A stretch of DNA of 64,000 nucleotides from Nipponacmea schrenckii (GCA_030562195.1 JAUJPP010000007.1:3038001-3102000); one strand, 5' to 3'; counted from the stretch's first letter, positions 42,461-55,264 are shown. The notes: generated by a model not told the origin, from the sequence alone. Made by a program: numbers and translations.

Positions 42461-42505
42461 ATTATCTTAGCATGCTTTCAGCTTATTAGCTTCTTCAGAG
42501 ATAAT
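42461..42505 (-). ncRNA. Type I hammerhead ribozyme of PLE2
   Basis: On the minus strand: stem I AUUAUCU, core CUGAAGA, stem II AGCU/AGCU with loop AAUA, core GAAA, short stem III (GC-AU-GC), cleavage triplet ending UA, stem I AGAUAAU. Stem I is seven perfect pairs. The core fits CUGANGA...GAAA; the closing pair of stem II is A-U instead of the usual G-C. Its location about 0.7 kb after the PLE ORF on the same strand supports the call. Confidence 0.75.
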
Positions 42506-43213
42506 AAAATAGTTTAACTTTCAACAATATATACATTTCAGCGGTAACTATTCAAAACAAACATAAAATACTATAGTTACATACTTATACATACTTTTAC
42601 ATACGTAAACATATCATTAGGTTGACGTTAATTAAATCCATAATCAGGGTTATGAGACCATTGATTTAAGTAATAATATAATTGAATAACAATATAATAT
42701 ATAACATAATTGGACCGGTAATACTTATATCAATAGAAAGTAGAGGTGTTTTTATGACTGGGAAAAATATCAGATGGTCCCGCAAGTCCTTAAAGGGATA
42801 ATAGGCGTTAGAATACACTCGTCCTACGGCTTATATTTGTGTATCATATTGACTATTAGTTAAATAAGTATGCATCCCACACTTTACGAAATTTAAAAAA
42901 GGCACAATAAAAAAATATTCGGAATTTTAAAAAAAAGTGAGTCAGCGACCATTTATTCAGTTTGAGAATAAAAGCGTCTGGTAAATCAACGCTAAAACAT
43001 CATTGTATTGGGTGTTATAGAAGATACTCTCCTATGGAAGCACTGGCCAAGGTCACAAGAAGAGAACATACATTTTCCTTCACATTTCTGTTATTACATA
43101 AAGTAATGATTCCGAAGATTAGATTAAAAATACAATTAAAGATAACAATGAAATCTTGAATGACTAAAATATAATAATACTTGCAAATAATATATACATA
43201 TAACTAACATGAT

Positions 43214-45549
43214 TCAATTGTTTGAGGGAGTTAATGGAATAGGGTCCAATTTGCCATGGACTAGTAAATTACTAAGATTTTTATTTCTCTTAAAAGCAGT
43301 AACCAAACGTTTAGTGTAATTATTAGGAAATTGATATTGGAGTTCTTTATAATATCGTTTGACAATCAATGAGGCATTTTTGGCTGTAGTATTATAGGTT
43401 GCAACAAAGGGTATGATTTGGTTGTCATGTTGGATGTTAAGTCCATTAGGTATAACAGTTTGTAACTGATCAATCCAGAAACTCTCTCTCTGCAATCGTG
43501 TGGTTTTAGGTTTAACTGTAGGTAAACAAGGAACTTGTTCGATAGGCATAACCAGAAGATCTTCAATGGAATGATTGGGTTGGTTGAAATGATTCGCAAT
43601 TGGTCTATCTTTCTTATGAAGTATATCAAAACGGTGGCCGCTAAATCGAGTACGCAACGCATTTTGGGTTTCACCAACATATTGAACATCGCATTTTTTG
43701 CAAGAAATTAGGTAGATTATATTTTTATCTTTACATGAAAGTATGTCATTCATCTGAAATATTTTTCCGTTTTTATTATTCTTGAAATAGTGTGAACTAT
43801 GTACATATTCGCAGGTACGACACCTAGAACCTCTACACGGTATGGAGCCAAAACCATTGGGCGGAGGAGGGGGGTCATTTTTCTTTTGAATCTCCAAAAT
43901 AGTGTCGTTTTTAATTTTGCGCAAAAAACGTTTTGAATAACCCCTTTCTCGCAATTTGCTAAAAACTAGTTCGCACGCCGAATCAAAATCTGTCTTTCTC
44001 GTGCAAATTCTGTTAAATCTCAGAATTTGCGATTTAATTACGCCAGAAAACGTGTGCTTCGGATGAAACGAAGTTTTGAACAAAAGTTGGTGTGTGTCGG
44101 TTTCTTTGAAATACACTTTGATATCTATTTTTTTAGTTTGATTGAAATTAGGTCCTTTGAATACTGTCGTATCCAAAAAATTCATACTGTTTTTGGAAAT
44201 GTTTGCAGTTAATTTCACAGAAGGATGGTGATTATTTAAAATTTCAAAATATTCCCAAAAGTTTGCCAAAGATTCTGTCCAAATTATGAAAATATCGTCT
44301 AAAAACCTTCCATAGAAGAAAGGTTGAAACGGGGATATTAATGATATTTCGCGTTCCCATTGGGCCATAAAAATGTTCGCATAACTCGGCGCGAAGCGTT
44401 TCCCCATCGCAGTGCCAGAAGTTTGAAGATATATTTTTCCATTAAAAGTAAAGTCATTGCGCGTAAGACATAATTCTAGGAGATCTAATATTTCTTTGTC
44501 TGGACGGTCAGAACATGGATTTCTAAGAAAGGCTTTTTGTACAGCGTCTAATCCCGATTTGTTGTCAATATTCGTATACATACTTGTTACATCTAACGAG
44601 ATAAATAGCGCATTGTCTGGAATATCTAATTTTCGAATTTTTTCTATAAAATCGGTGGTATCTTTAAGATAAGAAGGATGTTTACAAGCCAATGGCAGTA
44701 AGAAATGATCAATATATTCGGAAACTTGGTATGATTCGCTTGCACAGTCAGAAATGATAGGTCTGCCTTTGGGTACTGTGTTTGCAACGCACCATTCGGA
44801 TTCTGGATTTTTATGAATTTTTGGTAATGTATAAATGTGAGTTGCCGAACTTCTGGTTTTGCACAAAGATAGTCAAACTGAGAATCGGATATGAAGGATT
44901 TTCTTACTAGAATTTTCAAAATATCATTAATCTTTATCGCTGTTTCCATAAAAATAGGCTGGTCCAATTCGCGGTAGTGATTTGAATTACTTAGTTGTTT
45001 TTCTAATTCAAAAATATAGTCAACGCGGTTTTGAATGACACAGCAATTGCCCTTGTCACTTTTTCGAATAATTATAGTCTGATCATTTTTTAGAATATTT
45101 AAAACAGAACGCTCAAAATTGGTAAGGTTATTCTTCTCATTAACCAGTGGTAAACGACAAACTTCTTCGTATAGTTTGTCGCATTTACTCAAAATATTAT
45201 GGTCGATCGCGGTGTCTGGTGGATTCCATCCAGATTTCTCTATAAACCGAGTTCGTTTTCCTCTACCAAGTCTTTCGCGGAAAAAGTAATTTAGTTTAAA
45301 AGTCCTATTGACGTGTTCAATCGATGACAAAATTGGTTCACGTGAAAGAGGTTTAGATGAAGGGATGAAAGTCAACCCTTTATCTAAAACTCTTTCTTCA
45401 AGGGGAGAAATGTTACGCGAGCTCAGATTCACGATGGTCTGGCCTAGTTTTACAGTGTTTCCCCCCGCATTTAGTTTAAATGGGAGACCCATTGTAAATA
45501 AATAGCTTTGGCAGTGGGGGCCATCCAGTGGATGTGGTCCGGAATTCAA
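43214..45549 (-). pseudogene. PLE2 reverse transcriptase plus GIY-YIG endonuclease, one frameshift
   Basis: The N-terminal part (from 45549) has the PLE region IIIRKSDKGNCCVIQNRVDY. The frame changes near 44838-44860 and the rest continues to 43214. Reverse transcriptase motifs are IYTLPKIHKNP, GRPIISDCAS, ALFISLDVTSMYTNI, SGTAMGKRFAPSYANIFM and the catalytic GRFLDDIFIIW. A Cys motif (CRGSRCRTCEYV) and a GIY-YIG nuclease follow (NIIYLISCKKCDVQYVGET, RTRFSGHRFDI, NHFNQPNHS, ESFWI). Only about one base separates it from an open frame of about 800 codons, so it is young or the shift is an assembly error. It belongs to a different PLE lineage from PLE1. Confidence 0.9.
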
Positions 45550-46077
45550 CAGTAGGGGTCAAGGACGCGTGAAAACTCACATGTTAGAGTTACTTCCCTC
45601 TATATTTACACGATTTGAAAATCGCTTGATGGATGGCTCAAGCGTTTTATGATTAACTACTTTATTTTGGGGATTTATCGGATTTTAGAGGGATTTTGAT
45701 GTATAGGTAAGTCCACTGATGGATATATACTGTTATTGTCCAAATTTGAGTGAACTTAAAATTTTATGTTCGTTCTAACGCCTATTATCCCTTTAACTCG
45801 TAATTAGGCTATTTATGACGGGATTTCCCTTGGTAGGGTACTACCATAGGTATGTACGTCACGTCAAATGTCGTTGATCTTTTTTTGATCATCCAGTCCT
45901 TTAATTCGGTACATAACCGGACGCTGTGGTTGTTAAGTATGCACGCATGCATAAAAACAATGGTATTTTGGTATTCCATTCAATATCTCTAGCAAAAGGC
46001 CATAAAACGTTTAAATACGTTTATTACTTTGTATAAACATTATGAATTAATTTAAATAAGTTTTAACTCACTAATAA

Positions 46078-46236
46078 TAAAATACAAAATCAATTCTTAT
46101 ACGCGTTCATTCATATGACGTCATTGGGTCACGTGAACACGTGGAGTCTAAACTTAGCGTTTCAAAGCAGATCAAAGTCAATGGATTCCACAAGCATTTC
46201 TACCTCTACATAGGTCTTTTGAACTTGAGAATACAT
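46078..46236 (+). repeat. Second copy of the 160-bp repeat at 10934
   Basis: This is a direct match to 10934-11093 (CATTCATATGACGTCATT, GGTCACGTGAACACG, CTTTTGAACTTGAGAATAC). It lies just outside the PLE2 leader and next to the inverted arm. Confidence 0.6.
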
Positions 46237-46289
46237 GGATTATTCATTAGAAACTCCAATTAATCAATTAGTAAGCTTAATTTGGCTCT

Positions 46290-46690
46290 AATTAATGAGG
46301 GAAACCAACTTTAAATGATTTCGATTTTTTAGGTCACGTGATGGTCATGTGATGGACGTAAAAGATACGAAAAAATAGATATGACAGAAGTGAAATGTAA
46401 AAAGAGTAACTGCGCCTTACAAATAACCAATGTGTTATGGAGGAGGGTTTGTGAGATACATCTAATGTAATATGTTTTTAGTAATATTATATTCTACAAT
46501 GTCAAAAACAAGAGTGATCTTACCGTTAAACATAAAACATTTGTTTTAAAACAGTTTACTTGAACAAAAGCTGTCATATGTCTTTAGACATTAAAGTATC
46601 TTGTTTTATTACACATGTAATTTGACTTATTGCAATGGAATAAGATACTTCTTCATTGCATCTAATTATGGCAGCTATTCCCTTCCATAA
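46290..46690 (-). repeat. Right arm of the large inverted repeat
   Basis: The arm reads GGTCACGTGATGGTCATGTG, AACCAATGTGTTATGGAGG, AAGATACTTTAATGTC-like text on the mirrored strand, and AGCTATTCCCTTCCAT. The arms enclose about 4 kb containing PLE2. Confidence 0.75.
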
Positions 46691-47599
46691 AAAAGCAGGC
46701 CTGTAGCCTCCTCACAAAAATGCCCCCATCCCCCTATGGGCCTAGCTAAAAAGCATACTGATTCTCAAATGGTCTTTTATTTAGACATCAATTTCACTGT
46801 TTAGTAACAAAAAAGAAGAGGCTGATCAAATGAAAATAACATACCTGACAGAAATGGTAGAATAAACAACAAGTTCTGTGAAATTACAGTTCTTGAATCA
46901 GCGAGGAATATCTCTGTCTTTTCTTCCTGTCTCCGTTATCCAGGCGCAATTTTGGGGGTTTACCAATAGGCCTATTATTATTTTCTTCCAGATTTAGGAT
47001 AAAGCGAAGTGATTTCCAGTGAAGAATAAACTATATGTACATAGCCTTTTCTGCCTTTTTAAAGTAAATTATTTTTAAAATGCTCAGAATCTTCGGTTGA
47101 TTAATGCCAGGAAAACGGGTCGAATTGTCCAAATTTGGTCCTTGACCTGCGGGCGAGTAGACGTCGAGTAGACGTTTTGACGAAAAAAAAAATGTTTTGT
47201 TATGAAAATACAAAATAATTATTATGAAATAAGTAGCAATATGAGTGTTGGTCTCTACTTAACGGCTTAAAAGTATGGAGAAAGTAAAATAAATTAATTT
47301 AATTGGAAGTAAAACTTCAAATGACCCGCCCATAAGTGGCATTATTATATTTTGATTGGTCAAAATTTTCCTATTCGTTAACATTGAGTTGCCTTTTCAA
47401 AAGATCTGTATGATTCATACATATTAATACATGATCATACAACTCCTTTTCAAAGACCATCATATCACGATTTTAATATCTCTTTGAAAGGGAGTTTCAG
47501 CGGTTGTATCGGGTGACCAGATAGCGCGATTGACAACGGAATACTTTCAATTTGCGACAACATGCATTCAGAGGTTTCTCGTTTACCGCTGGTAAACGA

Positions 47600-47900
47600 G
47601 AAAAAAAATTTGACAATTTTGAGAGAAAAGATATAAATCGATTGAAAAATGATAATAACATAATTTTTCGGAAAAGCGATAAAGGCAGCTGTTGTGTTAT
47701 TTAAAAACCGCGTTGACTATATTTTTGAATTTAGTAAACAACTAGAAAACCCCGCTTATTATCGAGACAGACCTATTTCTATGGAAACTGCTAAAAAAAA
47801 TACACAATATTTTGCGAGTCCCTGTATAAAAAAAAATATAATTCAGATTCCCAGTTTCCGGGGATCCAAATGTTCGCCAACGTCATATCGCCAAAAAAAA
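47600..47900 (+). pseudogene. PLE N-terminal fragment
   Basis: Short frames read NFREKI-like text, then IIFRKSDKGS and KNRVDYIFEFSKQLENPAYY, closely resembling the same region of PLE2 (IRKSDKGNCCVIQNRVDYIFELEKQL). It is on the opposite strand and interrupted by shifts and poly-A expansions. It is a separate degraded insertion. Confidence 0.65.
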
Positions 47901-48879
47901 AAAAAACACGTAGGAAATTCCCTATCAACTCTGTGAGGATAACAGTCATGATGTGACGTTATGAAGAAGATAATGAATCATACCATAAAGTAATACATGG
48001 GACAAAATGACGAATTGAAAACTTTATTGAATGATGTCTTATACTGTTAAAGCGTGTAATAACATGTGTATCGGGTGGTACGGGAGACTATTCATTCCAT
48101 GTTATTTTACTGTACAAGACATGACCATAATCGATGATGATTAATTATTTATAGACCTCAATGGATTAAGTAAACATAGTAAGGGAAATTGTTGATCTTT
48201 AAGAAGCGAATAATTGGACATTCCCTGAATTTATTGAATTTGTTTCAATCAACACAAAAGATTAGAGGACACACTTTCATAAGTAATTGGCATGATACGA
48301 TGACAAATGTGTAAAGACACTTTAGAGTCAATTGCAATATTATGTCTTTAATAGTACCCTGAATAATGTTTTATACAAAGTAAGCAGAACATTAACTGAA
48401 GTGGCTTCAAAATCAATTAATTCAACAGATAGACATGTTACTTTTATTATGGCTTAGATGTACACACCTTTGTTGACTATATCATTCTGTTTTTAGTAGT
48501 TAGGGTTAGAGTTGATGCTTATGACCTCTTCATATTTCTATGTAGTATATTTTGCAGATGCGGATTGACCTATAATGGATAAATAAGGCAGCTGCCTTTC
48601 GGAACTTGAAAATTCGGCCCATAACAAATTTTTGTAACAGTAAAAGTTTTCCTTCACATTAAACATACTAAACCTCCGTATTTACATTATAACAACCTCA
48701 ACTTCTACAAGGGTAAAAAAACCTTTCTCATATTTCAATTCTCTAATGATTCTGTAACCTATATAATTTTTTGAAAAAATATTTGTTTGTTCCCCTAACC
48801 CAACTGAATTACTGGTCTTATTAGTGCAGTTCTTCGTAGAAATAGAATCTTTCTCACCTATTTCTCATGGACATGGATA

Positions 48880-49060
48880 AAGTGACTATTCGTTCGGATG
48901 GGGAAATAAACCGAGGCCCTTTGTGCTACAGGCTGTGCACGTTAAAGATGCCCCGACAAGTGGAAATCGCAAAAAGAGTAGGCTAATGCCACTGTCCTGG
49001 CAAAATTTCCCCCAATGCACACTGCATGGCGTTGCCCGTCTTTATTAGCCCATAGGACTT
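48880..49060 (+). repeat. SINE 3' part
   Basis: Contains AATAAACCGAGGCCCTTTG, CTACAGGCTGTGCACGTTAA and CACTGTCCTGGCAAAATTTC, matching the central and tail parts of the SINE at 244-491. The tRNA-like head is missing. Positions 47940-48880 hold nothing that I recognise. Confidence 0.6.
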
Positions 49061-49108
49061 AATTCATTTCATTTTCATTTGATTAGTCGGTCGATAGGCT
49101 TCAGATTG

Positions 49109-49368
49109 TATAGTCCGAAACTGGCTGATTCTATTCCCAGCCTCTGATAGCTATTTGGACAGATTTGGCTGGGGAAGAGTCAGAAAAACCAGGCACCTAA
49201 AACTTGGGATTTTCCGCACCTCCGTAGGTGTGGGGGTTTTAAACGTATTTAAAAACCTCGAATCCACCAAACCTTGATTTATTTGGAAGATGGATGTTTT
49301 TGCCATATCTGTCCAAATAGCTATCAGAGGCTGGGAATATAGTCAAATAGAAAGTTTCGGACTGTACT
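49109..49368. mobile_element. Foldback MITE of about 260 bp
   Basis: Terminal inverted repeats of about 55 bp run from TAGTCCGAAACT on the left to AGTTTCGGACTGTA on the right. They include a near-perfect 33-bp inverted core with CCAGCCTCTGATAGCTATTT. A diverged partial copy lies at 41440-41710. No target duplication is certain. Confidence 0.65.
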
Positions 49369-50310
49369 ACCTTGGTATGCACCGATAAAATCTAGGCTAA
49401 CGTTTTAGCCAAATCCTAAAAGGCTGACCAGGCAAAATTGTATAGGCTAGTATACATCATCATAAAGCCGATAATTAATTTTGAGGATTGCAACATCCCA
49501 CACACGTTAATAACTCCAAACTCAGTCTCGTAAAAAAAGGGTTAAAAGTGGCGTTGCGAAGCCTAAGCTTAAGCTTCGTCGTTTCTATTTTTGACATCAG
49601 ACCTGTATAATTAAATTTTAATTGGGCATTCACCATTTACCAAACTAGAAATAAAGGCACAAATTTTCTATGAAATTCGAAGAATCTAACATAGCAGTAT
49701 ACAGAGAAAATGCTGCGTATGCTGAGCGTTTTCTTGAATCAAGGGAAATACTACAAAACCGTTCATCCACAAATCGATAAATTTGACCAAGATATCGATA
49801 TAATCAGACCAAATTTAATTTCAATCAGATAAGAATTGAAGTCTCTATTGTGTTCACGTAAGCGAGGTGTAAGTCAAAAGTCTGAAAACACAGATAATTT
49901 TAACACAGGAGAAATCTTTATGGATTACAAGTATTGTTTATTAATAAATTTTCTTCACATTCAACTTTACAGTTTCCTTTAATTGTAGACGAATGAGGTA
50001 CTCAATGGAAATTCGCATCTGATTTTACGCAAACATCAGATGCAAAAAGTAGGCTGTGTCCATTATAGTGATTGGTCAGGTGGAATATGTAAGATCAATA
50101 AAAGATGTGAAACAGACAGGTTAGCTTAAAGTTATTTTTGCCTTCTTCATTGTGTATGAAAGAGATGATCAGCATCTTGAAAGGAGTAGTAATAAAGAGA
50201 AATTAAATAGAAGTAAGAGTTTCATGGAAAAAAAATTATATTCTGGTTGACCTTGCGTTAAATACAGGGGAAAATTCAACAATGGGAATTGGATATTTCT
50301 AGTTAAAATA

Positions 50311-53300
50311 ATGTGGACTTCATTCAGTATAGCACTAAGTATACAAAGTATATTGAACTTGGTTGTATTGCTTGTGGTTATCAGTGAAGTTTCAGGTAAG
50401 ATAGTAAGTAACCTAATGTGGAATGCCAAGTTGCAACTGTGGTCCTTAAGAGATCCAATACGTTAATCTCATGCAACAGTTTTTGTTTTGTTTTGTTTTT
50501 TGGTGTTTTTTGTTTTTTGTTTTTTTGTTTTTTTTTTTAAATTTCCGTAATCAATGTCTATATGATAATTAGCTTAGCTCACAACTGGGTTGTCACAAAT
50601 TTTTTCTCTTATTTATCTACAGATTAACACAAAAGAGACTTTATTGCGCATTTATATAAATGTTATCAGAAATAGCGCAATAATAAATTGGTTTTCCAAT
50701 GTCCGTGAAAAGTTTCTTTTTTGGATAAAAATTACGTTATATATATTTTTTCCAACTACTGTTCCCGTTTCACGTCGCTTTTTTATACGCCCACAGGTGT
50801 CAACCCCCCCCCCCCTTCCCCACTTTTACTGAACTCGTCGGTAAAATGCGGAATCGGTCGGTAAAAAGGGGTCATGGATGGAACCGTCGGTAAAACGCGG
50901 AATCGACCGATTAAACCGATTAATTAACCTAAAAAGTCAAAACCTTGTGTTGGTTATGATCGGTCGATAAAAGACGGCAAGGTGGGACCGTCGGTAAAAC
51001 CAATTAACCTAAAAAGTAAAAACCTTGTGTTGGTTATGATGTTATCAGTAAACTGTTAACATTAAAAGTATTTTTTTTACTGAAACTATCGGAATCGGTC
51101 GTTATAAGTTGGTTATGACTGGAGTCTTCGGTAAAACCGATTGGTTAACCGATACCCTTGTTATCGGTAAGCTGTTCGTTATTTGAATTTGTCGGTAAAA
51201 CCCGGAATTGGCCGATAGAAGAAGGTCATAGATGGAGCCGTCGGTAAAACTGATTTGTTAACCGAAAGAGTGAAAACCTTGTGTCTGTCAAGATGTTATC
51301 AGTAAACCGTTCGTCTACATTAAAGTGATTTTTACTAAACTTGTCGGTAAAACGCGGAATCGGTCGATAATAGACGGTCATGGATGGGGAATGGAGCCTT
51401 CGGTAAAACCGATTGGATGACCGAAAGAGTGGAAACCTTGTGTCAGTTATGATGTTATTGGAAAACTGTTCGTCTACATAAAAAGTGATTTTTACTGAAC
51501 TTGTCGGTAAAACGCAGAATAGGTCGAAAAAGGCTATATAAAACATATGGTTTTCCGACGAAAATGGATAATTTTGACCGGTGGAAACGACTTCCAAAAT
51601 CGCGTCAGATGTATTCTCCGGGTTTCCTAGTTTGTAAAATTTCGTTCGTGTATAACTAGCTGCTGGTGGGCGTATTCGATTGCGAGGCTTGCTTGTTTTT
51701 CAATTGTTTTTTAAGTATTTTATAGAGTTATTTTAGGAACATCAAAATTTAACGTTGACCATTATTAAAATACTTATCAATACTCATCCGAGTTTATGTA
51801 TATAGTCTCAGGTACGGGGATGCAACGTGTAAAAATGTTGGTCTCAACATGAGTAAACTACACACCGATTTGAGGTGCTGTACACTAACATTTACACTCG
51901 AATTGATTTCAGCCAACACACTGAATGGTACAAATCTGGCACTTGGTAAAACAGCTATTCAAAGCAGTAATTATCTAGATTATACAGCTGATAAGGCCGT
52001 TGATGGAATAACTTCTGGTGTCTTTCTGGAAGACTCTTGTTCACATACATACGAATATTCAAGGAATGTGTCTGAATGGTGGGAGGTAGATTTAGGTGCT
52101 GTGTATGATATTACTGATATTATAATATACAATAGAATTGACTGCTGTGGTAAGTTATTGTATTGTATGATAATTCTGAATATATGAATACGAATTTATG
52201 AGCAACAAACCAATTTGCATCAAAATGTTCTACACTTGAAAATTAATGGACGTGTTGTCTGTGACTAAAGACAACTTCATACTTTATTCCTCTTTCTATA
52301 CATTTACAGAGTGAATGTTCATTAAGCAACGATACGTAATTATCCACTACCTACTGTTGCTTCTTTTGCAATCCCATATATTCGTCATTAATTTTGATTG
52401 GTAAATATCGCGGGAAAATGTGATGACCAGGTAGATTGTTTTAAATAAGACCCACAGAAGTATAGGCCTTTGCCATAAAATTGAAACTACAAGGTTGGCA
52501 ATATCCTCAGACAGTTTCGGACAAAAAACACACACATTTCTCAAAGAAAATTATTTCATTAATATATTTATTACCTTGAGCGATGTTGTGTTGTTTTGAA
52601 TAGCGCACAAACATATTTTCTGGACATGACTTCTCATGTCTTTTTGTTTATAAGGTATTGTATTTATAAAGTATGAAATCAATCAGACCTTTTCAGTTAT
52701 CTGATAGTGTCTAAATTATTAATAAATGGTGAAATACTGTATATATACTTGTATTATGAATTGTTTTCCACTCGGCTTATTCTTCAATATATTGCCTGCA
52801 CACATAATTATGAGGATTTATCGATAGGGTTTATTAATCTATATTCAACCTCATCCCTGGTTGCTTATTTTGTTTTTATACACACTTTGATGGTCTTCAA
52901 TTAACTTACTTATTCAATCTATTTATTTTAGTGATGCGTAACTGTATAAGGTTACCGCTGCTAGGATATTATTAGGCCAAGTTGCTAAAATTACACTTAT
53001 ATATGTATATACATATTTTAATAATTACAATTTCACTTCTGGAGAAAATCGTACGTTTTAATAACAATTTATTTTACTGAATTCCCTTCTGTGACAATAA
53101 TATTGTTAGTGTTTTGAATATGTCCAATTTTTTCTACTAAACAAAAGTAAAATCACTGTTTAAAAGTAATATAGTTTGTGCGATTTATCTATTAAGGCGA
53201 ACGAACGGGCCTAATTTCGAGATATGCACAAGATGTTAAAAAATAAAGTTTGTTGTGTTTAAAATGGTGATAATGAATGGATAGATTAGACAGATAAATG

Positions 53301-55264
53301 ATTTTTACTGTTATAAAAATTAGAAAAAAAGGCTTGACGAGGGTGACGTTCACTCTTTAACCAGCACTTACGGCCATATAAGGCAGGGTTGCTTAACATT
53401 TATTCCGAATATGCTAAGTTTATTTATTTTTTTAGAAACTCTGCTTTAAAAGGAGCTTATCCCCCCAAAAATGTGCAAATATGATTAGCATTCAGTTTGA
53501 AAATTTATATTTTGTAGGCAACAGATTAAGAGATTTTGTTATAGAAGGTGGTCAAGATTGTATCGAGTCCAGTTTAACCTGTTATACGCCATGTTATACA
53601 CAATTAGAACCAATTAATGTAACAGAGAGAATAACCTGTTCCTTTTGTCGAGCAAGATATGTGCGAATTAAATTGAATGTTATTGAAACTTTAACGCTAT
53701 GTGAGGTTGAGGTTTATGGACAACAGGTCATCTCTCCATCAGGTAACAAACAAGGGGTGGTGGTGTTGAATGAATGTATCTGGTGTGATATAATCTATAG
53801 TTCTCAACTCTGGAAAATCAATACGAGTTATTACTAATAGGCAATAAATCTTATCTATCACAGAGGTATCCATTTTTAGGAGAAACTGCAATATGTTAAA
53901 CCGGAAGTATGTATTTGCCTGATTTTGGGAGCAACCTTGAATGCTAATAATGTCAAGGTTTATTAGTAGTGTAAAGCAAGACTTTTGCGATTAATAAAAC
54001 AATACACAATGAACTATTTTACAGGCCCATTAGGTATTTTAGATCAGTATATACCGTAAGAGAAATACACATATACACAAGCAGATGTGTATACGAAGTT
54101 TCATCATTGAAAATTAGAGCCTCTATTACACCCATAATACAAAATTTAAGCAAGTTTACTAAGTCAAGAGCATTTTAAAAACCATTTATCGAGAAATCGT
54201 CAAATTCGAACTTGACCTTCGCTTTATCAATTCCAATGCTTACGCCGAGTTTCATCAAAACCCATTGAAAATTGTAGCTTCTATTGCAACCACAATACAA
54301 TTTTGACAAAGTCAAGGGCACTTAGGCCTACTCAAAATTGTTCATTGAAAAATCATCAAATTCAAACTTGACCAAGGTCTACTCAATTCCAATGCTCACA
54401 CCAAGTTTCATCCAAATCAATTGCATATTGTAGCTTTTGTTGGACGACAATACATTTTCGACGTGATTTTACTAAATCAAGGACAACAACTTCATACTTA
54501 ATATTCTGAGAAGACGAAAACGTTCCATTGACGTATATAACAACGCTGTGTTATACGATTCGATAAGTAACAATTTATGAAGGTTATTCATTCATCAAGG
54601 TTTAACTTTCAATAAAAGTCTCTAATTATCTCTTTTATTTTCAGGTTCCCAGATATGCCAAAAATACTCAACCGAACCTTCTGTAATTTTGGAATCATCA
54701 ACATCCGCGTTTAGCAGCTATACTGAATCCAGTTATAGTGAATCAACATGGGTCTTTCCAGAAACCTCATCATTCGAAATGACCTCAAGCAGTTATGCAA
54801 CCACCGTGTCACCCACAGAAATTACGACCAATGTTACTATTGAAACTGTTTCTAATGAATTCTGTTCATGCCGCTGCCGCACGATCGAAAATAATCCAGA
54901 TGTAATTGAAGAAAAAATAACAGAAATCAAGAAAAATCTAACAGTCAACGTAGTCAAACTGTCCAGTTCTAGACGAAAGAAGACCAGTGCGACCGATGAG
55001 AGACCATCAGCTACTTCTGTAGGTTATGTAGGTGTTGTTATTCTATCGGTGGTAATGGGACTAATGGTGATACAAGATATTGTTATTGCGTTAATATATA
55101 TCTTCACACGCATTAAACTAGCAATCACAAGTCGAACCTCAATAAAGCCCAGTGATAAGAGAATGGACTCGCATAAAAACGAATTGACATTGCCATGTAA
55201 ACGACCTATAATTTTGAATGAAGGAGAGCGAACTAGAAACAAGATGATTGTTAGTGACATGTAA
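50311..55264 (+). CDS. Single-pass membrane protein with fucolectin/F5-8-like domain
   Basis: There are four exons, with all three introns in phase 1: 50311-50395, 51913-52149, 53518-53742 and 54645-55264, giving about 387 residues. Exon 1 is a signal peptide (MWTSFSIALS through VVLLVVISEVS). Exons 2-3 form a fucolectin/F5-8 type C-like domain (NLALGKTAIQSS, DKAVDGI, WWEVDLGAVYDITDIIIYNR, DCCGNRLRDFVI, ARYVRIKLN, LCEVEVYGQ). Exon 4 has a Ser/Thr-rich stalk, FCSCRCR, the block EEKITEIKKNLTV-x8-SSSRRKKTSATDERPSA, a membrane helix (VGYVGVVILSVVMGLMVIQD) and a basic cytoplasmic tail. That block recurs in many molluscan membrane proteins (from memory). The probable role is cell-surface glycan binding; this is inference. 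AATAAA near 55786 may be the poly-A signal. Confidence 0.85.
50779..51695 (+). repeat. T element ends around an R3 block, in intron 1
   Basis: It begins TTTTTTATACGCCCACA and ends with a decayed 3' terminus (GCTGCTGGTGGGCGTATTCG, GAGGCTTGCTTG). Between them is R3 copy 2 (50804-51640), starting with a C run. Either R3 inserted into a T element or R3 is the interior of a T-type subfamily. Confidence 0.6.
54085..54500 (-). repeat. T element interior fragment in intron 3
   Basis: Contains the inverted unit text CCAAGTTTCATCCAAATC, TTGTAGCTTCTATTGCA, AAATTCGAACTTGACC and TAAATCAAGGACAA. It is diverged and endless. Introns 2 and 3 of the surrounding gene otherwise show no feature. Confidence 0.6.

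Larger units (their letters stand above)
42461..45800 (-). mobile_element. Penelope-like element PLE2, nearly full length
   Basis: The minus-strand element has a leader at about 45550-45800, one long ORF (45549-43214) with a single frameshift, and a 3' region with a hammerhead ribozyme (42461-42505). The short segment GGATAATAGGCGTTAGAA near 42798 recurs inverted near 45780, so pieces of the terminal repeat lie in opposite orientation, as PLEs often show. Exact ends were not determined. Confidence 0.8.

Noticed and set aside
45700..45760. Second hammerhead in the PLE2 leader (CTGATGGATATATAC)
   Set aside because: The core would need CUGANGA; here it is CUGAUGG, and no GAAA with paired stems follows.
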